From: Rodentibacter caecimuris
GTDB taxonomy: Bacteria; Pseudomonadota; Gammaproteobacteria; Enterobacterales; Pasteurellaceae
DNA: 64,000 bases
Assembly (NCBI RefSeq): GCF_024622045.1
Contig: NZ_JANKBP010000014.1
Direction: 5' to 3' (one strand)
The number at the start of each line of letters is the position of its first letter. Positions within the stretch are counted from its first letter, which is position 1. Made by a program: the position numbers and the translations under genes. This document shows positions 53,506 to 61,172 of this stretch, piece by piece. Under the pieces are notes generated by a model. It worked only from the letters and a program-made list of their open reading frames with translations, was not told the origin of the DNA and made no database searches.

Positions 53506-54741
53506 ATGGGTTTAAAAAATCTTTTAGAAAAAATGGAACCCGCGTTTTTACCGGGAGGTAAATACAGCAAGCTTTACCCGATCTTTGAATCGATTTATAC
53601 CTTGCTTTATACACCGGGTACGGTAACGCACAAAAACACACACGTGCGTGATGCATTAGATTCAAAACGTATGATGATCACCGTGTTCCTCGCATTATTT
53701 CCAGCGATTTTCTATGGTATATACAATGTGGGTAATCAAGCGATCCCTGCATTGAATCAATTAGGCAATTTAGAGCAATTAATTGCAAATGATTGGCACT
53801 ATGCACTGGCTAACGGTTTAGGGTTGGATTTAACCTTAAACGCAGGTTGGGGCAGTAAAATGGCCTTAGGTGCAATTTTCTTCCTACCGATTTACTTGGT
53901 GGTATTTACCGTTTGTACGATGTGGGAATTATTATTCTCTGTGGTACGTGGTCACGAAGTTAATGAAGGGATGTTTGTTTCTACGATTCTTTTCGCCTTA
54001 ATTGTTCCGCCAACTTTACCATTATGGCAAGCCGCACTTGGTATCAGTTTTGGTATCGTGGTGGCAAAAGAAATCTTCGGTGGTGTAGGTCGTAACTTTA
54101 TGAACCCTGCGCTTGCCGGTCGTGCTTTCCTATTTTTTGCTTATCCAGCACAAATTTCCGGTGATACTGTATGGACTGCTGCGGATGGTTTCTCTGGAGC
54201 AACCGCACTTTCACAGTGGTCACAAGCGGGTCAAGGTGCGTTGCAACACATCGTAACCGGACAACCAATCTCTTGGATGGATGCGTTTATTGGTAATATC
54301 CCGGGCTCAATGGGCGAAGTTTCAACCTTAGCGATCTTAGTTGGCGGCGCAATCATTGTTTTCACCCGAATTGCCTCGTGGCGTATTATCGCAGGGGTGA
54401 TGATTGGTATGATTGCAACCTCAACATTGTTTAACTTAATTGGTTCTGAAACGAATCAGATGTTCTCAATGCCTTGGCACTGGCATCTTGTTTTAGGTGG
54501 CTTTGCACTAGGTATGGTGTTTATGGCAACGGATCCGGTTTCAGCATCGTTCACCAATACAGGTAAATGGTGGTATGGTGCGTTGATAGGTGTAATGGCG
54601 GTATTAATTCGTACTGTGAATCCGGCTTATCCGGAAGGAATGATGTTAGCGATTCTGTTTGCAAACTTATTTGCACCAATTTTTGACTACATCGTTGTTC
54701 AAGCAAATATCAAACGTCGGAGAGCAAGAACAAATGGCTAA
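53506..54741 (+). CDS. nqrB: Na+-NQR subunit B
   Basis: Membrane subunit (411 residues, about 10 helices) carrying covalent FMN and probably riboflavin. The attachment motif DGFSGATALSQW (about 226-237) holds the threonine that ApbE flavinylates. The start after AAGGAAGG is within the end of nqrA's spacer. The end overlaps nqrC by eight bases. Confidence 0.98.
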   Translation: MGLKNLLEKMEPAFLPGGKYSKLYPIFESIYTLLYTPGTVTHKNTHVRDALDSKRMMITVFLALFPAIFYGIYNVGNQAIPALNQLGNLEQLIANDWHYALANGLGLDLTLNAGWGSKMALGAIFFLPIYLVVFTVCTMWELLFSVVRGHEVNEGMFVSTILFALIVPPTLPLWQAALGISFGIVVAKEIFGGVGRNFMNPALAGRAFLFFAYPAQISGDTVWTAADGFSGATALSQWSQAGQGALQHIVTGQPISWMDAFIGNIPGSMGEVSTLAILVGGAIIVFTRIASWRIIAGVMIGMIATSTLFNLIGSETNQMFSMPWHWHLVLGGFALGMVFMATDPVSASFTNTGKWWYGALIGVMAVLIRTVNPAYPEGMMLAILFANLFAPIFDYIVVQANIKRRRARTNG

Positions 54742-55468
54742 GTTTAATAAAGACAGTGTAGGCGGCACAATTCTTGTGGTGTTGCTCCTGAGTTTAGTTT
54801 GTTCCATTATTGTTGCTGGTTCCGCAGTGATGTTAAAACCTGCACAAGAAGAGCAAAAATTACTCGACAAACAAAAAAATATCCTAAACGTTGCAGGACT
54901 TTTACAGGAAAAAACAAATGTAAAAGAAACCTATGCAAAATTTATTGAACCACGTTTTGTTGATTTGGCAACAGGTGATTATGTTCAACAGCCTGATGAT
55001 TATCAAGAGGCGATTCCTGCCGAACAAGATAAGGCGAGAATCCGTACTCGTGGAAAAACAGCTGAAATTTATCTTGTGAAAGATGAACAAGGTCAAACTC
55101 AGCAGGTGATCTTGCCAATTTACGGTACAGGTTTATGGTCTGTTATGTATGGTTTAGTTTCCGTTCAACCGGATGGCAACACGATTAATGGGATTACTTA
55201 TTATCAACATGGTGAAACTCCGGGATTAGGTGGTGAGATTGAAAACCCAAATTGGGCAGGTTTATTTAAAGGTAAAAAACTTTTCAATGAACAACATCAA
55301 CCGGCTATCCATATTGTGAAAGGTCAAGCACCAAAAGATGATCATAGTATTGATGGTTTATCCGGGGCAACACTAACCGGTAATGGTGTTCAAGGTACTT
55401 TTGATTATTGGTTCAGTGGAAATGGCTTTAGTAAATATCTTGAAAAATTTCAAGCAGGAGCGAACTAA
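54734..55468 (+). CDS. nqrC: Na+-NQR subunit C
   Basis: A 244-residue subunit with one N-terminal membrane helix (GGTILVVLLLSLVCSIIVAG) and a periplasmic domain. DGLSGATLTGNGV (about 216-228) is the second FMN attachment site for ApbE. The frame is open to 54659, but the homologous start MAKFNKDSVGG is at 54734. Confidence 0.97.
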   Translation: MAKFNKDSVGGTILVVLLLSLVCSIIVAGSAVMLKPAQEEQKLLDKQKNILNVAGLLQEKTNVKETYAKFIEPRFVDLATGDYVQQPDDYQEAIPAEQDKARIRTRGKTAEIYLVKDEQGQTQQVILPIYGTGLWSVMYGLVSVQPDGNTINGITYYQHGETPGLGGEIENPNWAGLFKGKKLFNEQHQPAIHIVKGQAPKDDHSIDGLSGATLTGNGVQGTFDYWFSGNGFSKYLEKFQAGAN

Positions 55469-56094
55469 TGTCTGGAAAAACAAATTTAAAAGATCTGTTA
55501 TTAGCTCCGATTGCTAAAAACAATCCAATTGCTTTGCAAATCCTTGGGATCTGTTCTGCATTAGCGGTAACAACGAAATTAGAAACTGCATTTGTTATGG
55601 CGGTGGCTGTAACTTTAGTAACGGGCTTATCAAACTTATTTGTTTCATTAATCCGTCACTATATTCCTAACAGTATTCGTATTATCGTACAACTTGCGAT
55701 TATTGCTTCATTGGTAATTGTTGTTGACCAAATACTAAAAGCCTATGCTTACGGTTTATCTAAACAGCTTTCGGTATTTGTCGGTTTGATTATTACAAAC
55801 TGTATCGTGATGGGGCGTGCGGAAGCTTTCGCAATGAAATCCCCTCCGCTTGAAAGTTTTGTGGACGGTATTGGTAACGGTTTAGGTTATGGCGCAATGT
55901 TAATCATTGTTGCTTTCTTCCGTGAACTTATCGGTTCAGGTAAATTATTCGGTATAACTATTCTTGAAACTATTCAAAATGGTGGTTGGTACCAAGCAAA
56001 CGGTTTATTCCTACTTGCACCAAGTGCATTCTTTATCATTGGATTTGTTATCTGGGGATTAAGAACTTGGAAACCAGAGCAACAGGAGAAATAA
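55468..56094 (+). CDS. nqrD: Na+-NQR subunit D
   Basis: A 208-residue integral membrane subunit of about six helices, with the RnfA/NqrD-type segments NPIALQILGICSALAVTTKLE and VFVGLIITNCIVMGRAEAFA (about 109-128) containing a conserved cysteine involved in the intramembrane iron site. One-base stop/start overlap with nqrC. Confidence 0.97.
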   Translation: MSGKTNLKDLLLAPIAKNNPIALQILGICSALAVTTKLETAFVMAVAVTLVTGLSNLFVSLIRHYIPNSIRIIVQLAIIASLVIVVDQILKAYAYGLSKQLSVFVGLIITNCIVMGRAEAFAMKSPPLESFVDGIGNGLGYGAMLIIVAFFRELIGSGKLFGITILETIQNGGWYQANGLFLLAPSAFFIIGFVIWGLRTWKPEQQEK

Positions 56095-56097
56095 TCA

Positions 56098-56694
56098 ATG
56101 GAACATTACATTAGCCTATTTGTGAAGGCCGTCTTCATTGAAAATATGGCACTTTCTTTCTTCTTAGGGATGTGTACATTCTTGGCGGTATCAAAAAAGG
56201 TATCTACCGCTTTTGGTCTAGGGATCGCCGTAACTTTCGTATTGGGTGTCGCCGTACCGGTTAACCAATTAATTTACGCTAACATTCTGAAAGAAAACGC
56301 ATTAATTGAAGGGGTGGATTTATCGTTCTTAAATTTCATCACCTTTATCGGTGTGATTGCAGGTTTAGTGCAAATTCTTGAGATGGTATTAGATAAATTT
56401 ATGCCGTCCCTCTATAACGCACTCGGGATCTTCTTACCGCTTATCGCAGTAAACTGTGCGATTTTCGGTGGCGTATCCTTTATGGTTCAACGTGATTACA
56501 ATTTCCCTGAGTCTATCGTATATGGTTTCGGTTCTGGTTTAGGTTGGATGCTTGCTATTGTTGCACTTGCCGGCTTAACGGAAAAAATGAAATATGCGGA
56601 TATTCCGGGTGGTTTGAAAGGATTAGGTATTACTTTCATCACGGTTGGTTTAATGGCGTTGGGCTTTATGTCCTTCTCCGGTATTCAATTATAA
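56098..56694 (+). CDS. nqrE: Na+-NQR subunit E
   Basis: A 198-residue membrane subunit homologous to NqrD with inverted topology. It begins MEHYISLFVKAVFIENMALS, and segments FLGMCTFLAVSKKV (about 19-32) and PLIAVNCAIFGGVSF (about 117) carry the cysteines that face each other across the membrane with NqrD. It sits three bases after nqrD. Confidence 0.97.
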   Translation: MEHYISLFVKAVFIENMALSFFLGMCTFLAVSKKVSTAFGLGIAVTFVLGVAVPVNQLIYANILKENALIEGVDLSFLNFITFIGVIAGLVQILEMVLDKFMPSLYNALGIFLPLIAVNCAIFGGVSFMVQRDYNFPESIVYGFGSGLGWMLAIVALAGLTEKMKYADIPGGLKGLGITFITVGLMALGFMSFSGIQL

Positions 56695-56706
56695 GGAGTG
56701 TAATCA

Positions 56707-57942
56707 ATGAGTGATTCAGTAATTCTTGCACTCGGTATTGCTGCATTTACGGTTATCGTATTGGTATTGGTAGCAATCATCTTATTTGCGAAATCAAAAC
56801 TCGTGGATTCCGGGGATATTACAATCGGTATTAATGATGATTCCGAAAAGGCAATCACATTACCTGCCGGTGGCAAATTATTAGGCGCATTGGCAAGTAA
56901 AGGTATCTTCGTTTCCTCTGCTTGCGGTGGCGGTGGCTCTTGTGGTCAGTGTATTGTGAAAGTGAAAAGCGGTGGTGGCGAAATTCTCCCAACCGAACTT
57001 TCTCACATCAATAAGCGTGAAGCAAAAGAAGGTTATCGTCTGGCTTGTCAAGTGAATGTGAAAGGCAATATGGAAGTTGAACTTCCGGAAGAAATCTTCG
57101 GCGTGAAAAAATGGGAATGTACCGTTATTTCTAACGATAACAAAGCGACGTTCATTAAGGAGCTTAAATTAGCGATTCCTGAAGGTGAAGAAGTTCCTTT
57201 CCGTGCAGGTGGTTATATCCAAATTGAAGCGGAACCTCACACCGTTCACTATAAAGACTTTGATATTCCTGAAGAATACCACGAAGACTGGGATAAATAC
57301 GATTTATGGCGTTATGTGTCTAAAGTGGACGAGCATATCATTCGTGCTTATTCCATGGCTTCCTATCCGGAAGAAAAAGGCATTATTATGCTTAACGTGC
57401 GTATTGCAACGCCTCCACCACGTCAACCAGATGCACCTCCGGGTCAAATGTCTTCTTACATTTGGTCATTAAAAGCAGGTGATAAAGTAACAATTTCCGG
57501 GCCATTTGGTGAATTCTTTGCCAAAGAAACCGATGCGGAAATGGTCTTCATTGGTGGTGGTGCAGGTATGGCGCCAATGCGTTCACACATTTTCGACCAG
57601 TTAAAACGTTTACATTCTAAACGTAAAATCTCATTCTGGTATGGTGCACGTTCTAAGCGTGAAATCTTCTATCAAGAAGACTTCGACCAATTACAAGCCG
57701 AAAATGATAACTTTGTATGGCACGTAGCACTTTCAGATGCGTTGCCTGAAGATAACTGGACAGGCTATACCGGCTTTATTCACAACGTGCTTTATGAGAA
57801 CTATCTGAAAAATCATGAAGCACCGGAAGATTGTGAATACTATATGTGCGGACCTCCGGTAATGAACGCTGCCGTAATCAAAATGTTAAAAGATTTAGGC
57901 GTTGAAGACGAAAACATCTTATTAGATGACTTCGGTGGCTGA
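56707..57942 (+). CDS. nqrF: Na+-NQR subunit F
   Basis: Electron-entry subunit (411 residues): an N-terminal helix, a 2Fe-2S ferredoxin domain with CGGGGSCGQC (about 71-80) and a later Cys, then a flavin/NADH reductase domain with the FAD motif RAYSMASYPEE (about 211) and the NADH-binding VFIGGGAGMAPMRSH near 280. An AAGGAG ribosome site precedes it. It closes the operon. Confidence 0.98.
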   Translation: MSDSVILALGIAAFTVIVLVLVAIILFAKSKLVDSGDITIGINDDSEKAITLPAGGKLLGALASKGIFVSSACGGGGSCGQCIVKVKSGGGEILPTELSHINKREAKEGYRLACQVNVKGNMEVELPEEIFGVKKWECTVISNDNKATFIKELKLAIPEGEEVPFRAGGYIQIEAEPHTVHYKDFDIPEEYHEDWDKYDLWRYVSKVDEHIIRAYSMASYPEEKGIIMLNVRIATPPPRQPDAPPGQMSSYIWSLKAGDKVTISGPFGEFFAKETDAEMVFIGGGAGMAPMRSHIFDQLKRLHSKRKISFWYGARSKREIFYQEDFDQLQAENDNFVWHVALSDALPEDNWTGYTGFIHNVLYENYLKNHEAPEDCEYYMCGPPVMNAAVIKMLKDLGVEDENILLDDFGG

Positions 57943-57970
57943 TTTTAATTAGTTAAAACACCATGAAAAT

Positions 57971-58000
57971 TGACCGCACTTTATGGTGAAGTGCGGTCAA
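57971..58000 (+). terminator. nqr operon terminator (uptake-signal pair)
   Basis: TTGACCGCACTT and AAGTGCGGTCAA form a perfect 12-bp stem with a 7-base loop, after nqrF. It ends in AAAATT on the plus strand, so termination may be incomplete and apbE may be read through. Confidence 0.75.
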
Positions 58001-58019
58001 AATTTAAGGCGTTTTCTAT

Positions 58020-58038
58020 GGGCGTATTCAGTACGCCC
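58020..58038. other. GGGCGTA hairpin
   Basis: GGGCGTA-TTCAG-TACGCCC between nqrF and apbE, closely related to the hairpin at 63253-63272. Could be a second terminator or part of a dispersed intergenic repeat. Confidence 0.65.
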
Positions 58039-58114
58039 TTATTATTATTCAGATTACAGGCAAGCTGATTGAAAAGTCAGTTTGCCTATAATTCATCTCA
58101 TTAGGAAAAAATAA

Positions 58115-59155
58115 ATGAAGAAAATATTGAGCGGACTACTTGTTGTTGCTTTTGCTTGCTCATTGGCAGCTTGTAAGAAAGATCCTGAGGTGATCTCGCT
58201 AAGTGGTAAAACCATGGGCACAACCTATCATGTTAAATATATTGATGATGGCTCGGTGAGTGAAAATTCACAAAAGACTTATGAGCAAATTGAACACATT
58301 CTAAAAGATGTTAATGCGAAAATGTCCACCTATGTTAAGGATTCGGAATTAAGCCGTTTTAACCAAAATACACAAGTAAATACGCCTGTCGAAATTTCAG
58401 CGGATTTTGCCAAAGTGTTGGCTGAAGCGGTTCGATTACACCAAGTTACGGAAGGCGCACTTGATGTCACGGTTGGGCCTGTCGTGAACTTATGGGGATT
58501 CGGGCCGGAAAAACGACCGGAACGCCGACCGACAGCGGCGCAGCTTGCTGAGCGTCAGGCTTGGGTCGGGCTTGATAAAATCACTCTTGATATGAGCGCT
58601 AATATCCCAACATTAAGTAAATCGGTTCCGCAAGTCTATATTGACCTTTCTTCCATAGCCAAAGGTTTTGGCGTTGATCAAGTTGCAGAGAAGTTAGAAC
58701 AATTTAACGTGCAAAACTATATGGTGGAAATTGGTGGTGAGATTCGAGCGAAAGGAAGGAATTCGGAAGGAAAACCTTGGCAAATTGCTATCGAAAAACC
58801 TAATATGACAGGCGAAAGAGCGGTCGAAAATGTGATTGGTTTAAATAATATGGCAATGGCAACGTCCGGCGATTATCGTATTTATTTTGAAGAAAACGGT
58901 CAGCGTTTTGCGCATGAAATTAATCCGAAAACCGGCTACCCGATTCAACATCATCTCGCTTCTATCACAGTGTTAGCGCCAACATCTATGACTGCTGATG
59001 GGTTATCAACAGGCTTATTCGTACTAGGTGAAGACAAGGCATTAGAAGTGGCGGAAAAAAATGATCTTGCCATTTATTTAATCATCAAAACGAAAAAAGG
59101 TTTTGAGACTAAAATGTCATCAACATTTAAAAAACTTATGGATGTAAAGGAGTAG
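58115..59155 (+). CDS. apbE: FAD:protein FMN transferase ApbE
   Basis: A 346-residue exported lipoprotein (lipobox SLAACKKD, Cys about 20). ApbE transfers FMN from FAD to threonines in S/TGAT motifs, here found in NqrB and NqrC just upstream. Family motifs are GKTMGTTYHVKY (about 31-42), ALDVTVGPVVNLWGFGP (about 116) and the flavin-binding DLSSIAKGFGVD (about 181). It is followed by nqrM two bases later. Confidence 0.97.
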   Translation: MKKILSGLLVVAFACSLAACKKDPEVISLSGKTMGTTYHVKYIDDGSVSENSQKTYEQIEHILKDVNAKMSTYVKDSELSRFNQNTQVNTPVEISADFAKVLAEAVRLHQVTEGALDVTVGPVVNLWGFGPEKRPERRPTAAQLAERQAWVGLDKITLDMSANIPTLSKSVPQVYIDLSSIAKGFGVDQVAEKLEQFNVQNYMVEIGGEIRAKGRNSEGKPWQIAIEKPNMTGERAVENVIGLNNMAMATSGDYRIYFEENGQRFAHEINPKTGYPIQHHLASITVLAPTSMTADGLSTGLFVLGEDKALEVAEKNDLAIYLIIKTKKGFETKMSSTFKKLMDVKE

Positions 59156-59157
59156 TC

Positions 59158-59418
59158 ATGCAAACTTTATTCTTCACCCTCATCGCATTTGTAGCGATTA
59201 TTTTACTGATGTCCATTGGCTTTATTATCAAAAAACAAAGCTTAAAAGGCAGTTGTGGCGGTTTATCCACGTTAGGCATCGCTAAAGCCTGTGATTGTGA
59301 TAAGCCTTGCGATACGCTTCAATCAAAACTTGATTCGGGGGATGAAAAAGCGAAAGCGGAGTATGAACAAAAATTCGCAAAGAAAAATGATGATTCGTCA
59401 TTTTATGAAGTGAAATAA
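59158..59418 (+). CDS. nqrM: Na+-NQR maturation factor NqrM
   Basis: An 86-residue protein with one N-terminal membrane helix (LIAFVAIILLMSIGFII) and a cysteine motif CGGLSTLGIAKACDCDKPC (about 33-51). NqrM is needed for assembly of the iron center between NqrD and NqrE. It is directly downstream of apbE, completing the nqr maturation set. Confidence 0.95.
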   Translation: MQTLFFTLIAFVAIILLMSIGFIIKKQSLKGSCGGLSTLGIAKACDCDKPCDTLQSKLDSGDEKAKAEYEQKFAKKNDDSSFYEVK

Positions 59419-59434
59419 TTTTGGAGAAATTAAT

Positions 59435-59644
59435 GTGCCTTATGTCAATATTAAAGTAACCGGAGGGAAGGAAGCGCCGACGACGGCACAGCAAAAGGCG
59501 GAAATAATCGAAGGGGTAACACAGTTATTACAAAAAGTGTTGAATAAAAACCCCGAAACAACGGTCGTGATTATTGATGAAGTTGATATGGATAATTGGG
59601 GGATCGGTGGAAAAACGGTCACTGCCAGACGGACAATGAAATGA
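59435..59644 (+). CDS. 4-oxalocrotonate tautomerase family protein
   Basis: A 69-residue tautomerase. After removal of Met the chain begins with Pro (PYVNIKVTGG), the catalytic base of the family. It starts with GTG at 59435 after a GGAGAAATTA ribosome site. A second conserved patch is TTVVIIDEVDMDNWGIGG. Its substrate is unknown; it lies in the nqrM-mnmA interval and may share their transcript. Confidence 0.9.
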   Translation: MPYVNIKVTGGKEAPTTAQQKAEIIEGVTQLLQKVLNKNPETTVVIIDEVDMDNWGIGGKTVTARRTMK

Positions 59645-59660
59645 TCATGAATATAACCAT

Positions 59661-59687
59661 AAATGCCCGAAATTCTTGGGCATTTTT
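59661..59687. terminator. Terminator before mnmA
   Basis: AAATGCCC (59661-59668) pairs with GGGCATTT (59678-59685), followed by T residues. It closes the apbE-nqrM-tautomerase unit. Confidence 0.8.
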
Positions 59688-59752
59688 ACTCTTAATTGAT
59701 TTGCGGTAGAATGCCCGAATACTTAATTTAGCGAAATTTTTACTATCACATT

Positions 59753-60901
59753 ATGAAATCACAAACTTACGAAAATCATTTCCCGCAACTTACGGCGGAG
59801 CAATTAACTGAGAACGCCGCTAAAAAAGTCATTGTCGGTATGTCCGGTGGAGTAGATTCATCCGTATCTGCTTTTATCCTTCAGCAGCAAGGTTATCAAG
59901 TAGAAGGCCTGTTTATGAAAAATTGGGAAGAGGATGATGATACGGATTATTGTACCGCAGCAGCAGATTTAGCAGATGCGCAGGCGGTGTGCGATAAGCT
60001 CGGAATTAAACTTCATAAAATCAATTTTGCCGCAGAATACTGGGATAACGTATTTGAGCATTTTTTAACGGAATACAAAGCCGGTCGAACACCGAATCCT
60101 GATATTTTATGTAATAAAGAAATTAAATTTAAAGCATTTTTAGAATATGCGGCAGAAGATCTCGGCGCAAACTATATCGCCACGGGGCATTATGTTCGTC
60201 GCTCTGGTGATGACAATCAAGCCAAATTATTACGTGGTTTGGATGCCAATAAAGATCAAAGCTATTTTTTATATACCCTAAGCCATCAACAAGTGGGGCA
60301 AAGCCTTTTCCCCGTAGGTGAAATTGAAAAAACGATTGTGCGTGCCATTGCAGAAGATTTAGGTTTAATTACCGCGAAAAAGAAAGACTCGACCGGTATT
60401 TGTTTTATCGGGGAACGTAAATTTAAAGATTTCTTGGCTCGTTATTTACCGGCACAGCCCGGCGATATTCGTACGGTGGACGGAGAGGTGATTGGTCGCC
60501 ACGATGGCTTGATGTACCACACTCTCGGTCAGCGTAAAGGCTTAGGCATTGGCGGTTTGAAAAATGCCGGAGAAGAAGCTTGGTATGTGGTGGATAAAGA
60601 TATAGAAAATAATGAATTGATTGTGGCTCAAGGGCATGATCATCCGCGTTTATTTTCTAAAGGGTTAATTGCCAAACAGCTCCATTGGGTGGATCGTCAA
60701 GCGATTCGAACTCCCTTACGTTGCACAGTGAAAACCCGCTATCGTCAAACGGATATTCCTTGCGTGATAGAACCTATTAATGATGAAACCATCCGTGTTG
60801 TTTTTGATGAATCTCAAGCTGCCGTAACGCCCGGACAATCCGCAGTATTTTATCTGGATGAGGTATGCTTAGGTGGGGGAATTATTGAAGAACGGATATA
60901 G
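59753..60901 (+). CDS. mnmA: tRNA-specific 2-thiouridylase MnmA
   Basis: Puts sulfur at position 2 of U34 in Lys, Glu and Gln tRNAs. The 382-residue protein has the PP-loop GMSGGVDSSVSA (about 29-40), the catalytic cysteines in DILCNKEIKF (about 117) and TGICFIGERKF (about 213), and the GLGIGGL segment. It has about 14 extra N-terminal residues compared with E. coli. Located beside the nqr genes rather than hflD. Confidence 0.97.
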   Translation: MKSQTYENHFPQLTAEQLTENAAKKVIVGMSGGVDSSVSAFILQQQGYQVEGLFMKNWEEDDDTDYCTAAADLADAQAVCDKLGIKLHKINFAAEYWDNVFEHFLTEYKAGRTPNPDILCNKEIKFKAFLEYAAEDLGANYIATGHYVRRSGDDNQAKLLRGLDANKDQSYFLYTLSHQQVGQSLFPVGEIEKTIVRAIAEDLGLITAKKKDSTGICFIGERKFKDFLARYLPAQPGDIRTVDGEVIGRHDGLMYHTLGQRKGLGIGGLKNAGEEAWYVVDKDIENNELIVAQGHDHPRLFSKGLIAKQLHWVDRQAIRTPLRCTVKTRYRQTDIPCVIEPINDETIRVVFDESQAAVTPGQSAVFYLDEVCLGGGIIEERI

Positions 60902-60910
60902 GTTTTCTTT

Positions 60911-60954
60911 CAAGTGCGGTGGAAAATGTCAGTGTTTTTTCACCGCACTTTTAA
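60911..60954 (+). terminator. mnmA terminator (uptake-signal pair)
   Basis: AAGTGCGGT (60912-60920) and ACCGCACTT (60942-60950), with a TTTT tail, right after the mnmA stop. Confidence 0.75.
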
Positions 60955-61078
60955 TTGTCAATATCCACTAATTTGAAATAATCATCATTTTTTGATAGAC
61001 TTCACCCCGTTTTTAGAAACAATCTCTCAATGCCTACTGAGTGTTTCTACCAAAATCGCACTTCTATGTGCTGTCCAT

Positions 61079-61107
61079 TGTAGTGATTCCACTACACACT
61101 TTTTTTG
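61079..61107 (+). terminator. Terminator-like hairpin upstream of the BCCT gene
   Basis: TGTAGTG-ATTC-CACTACA (61079-61096) followed by CACTTTTTTT. No gene needs terminating here, because mnmA already has its own hairpin. It may be an attenuator in the transporter leader or the end of a small RNA; a possible promoter (TTGAAA, 17 bases, TAGACT) lies near 60972-61000. Confidence 0.6.
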
Positions 61108-61172
61108 CTTAACGGCAATGTTTTGAATAAATCGAATTTTTAATTTATAGACTTTATTTTAAGGGGAAAGGT

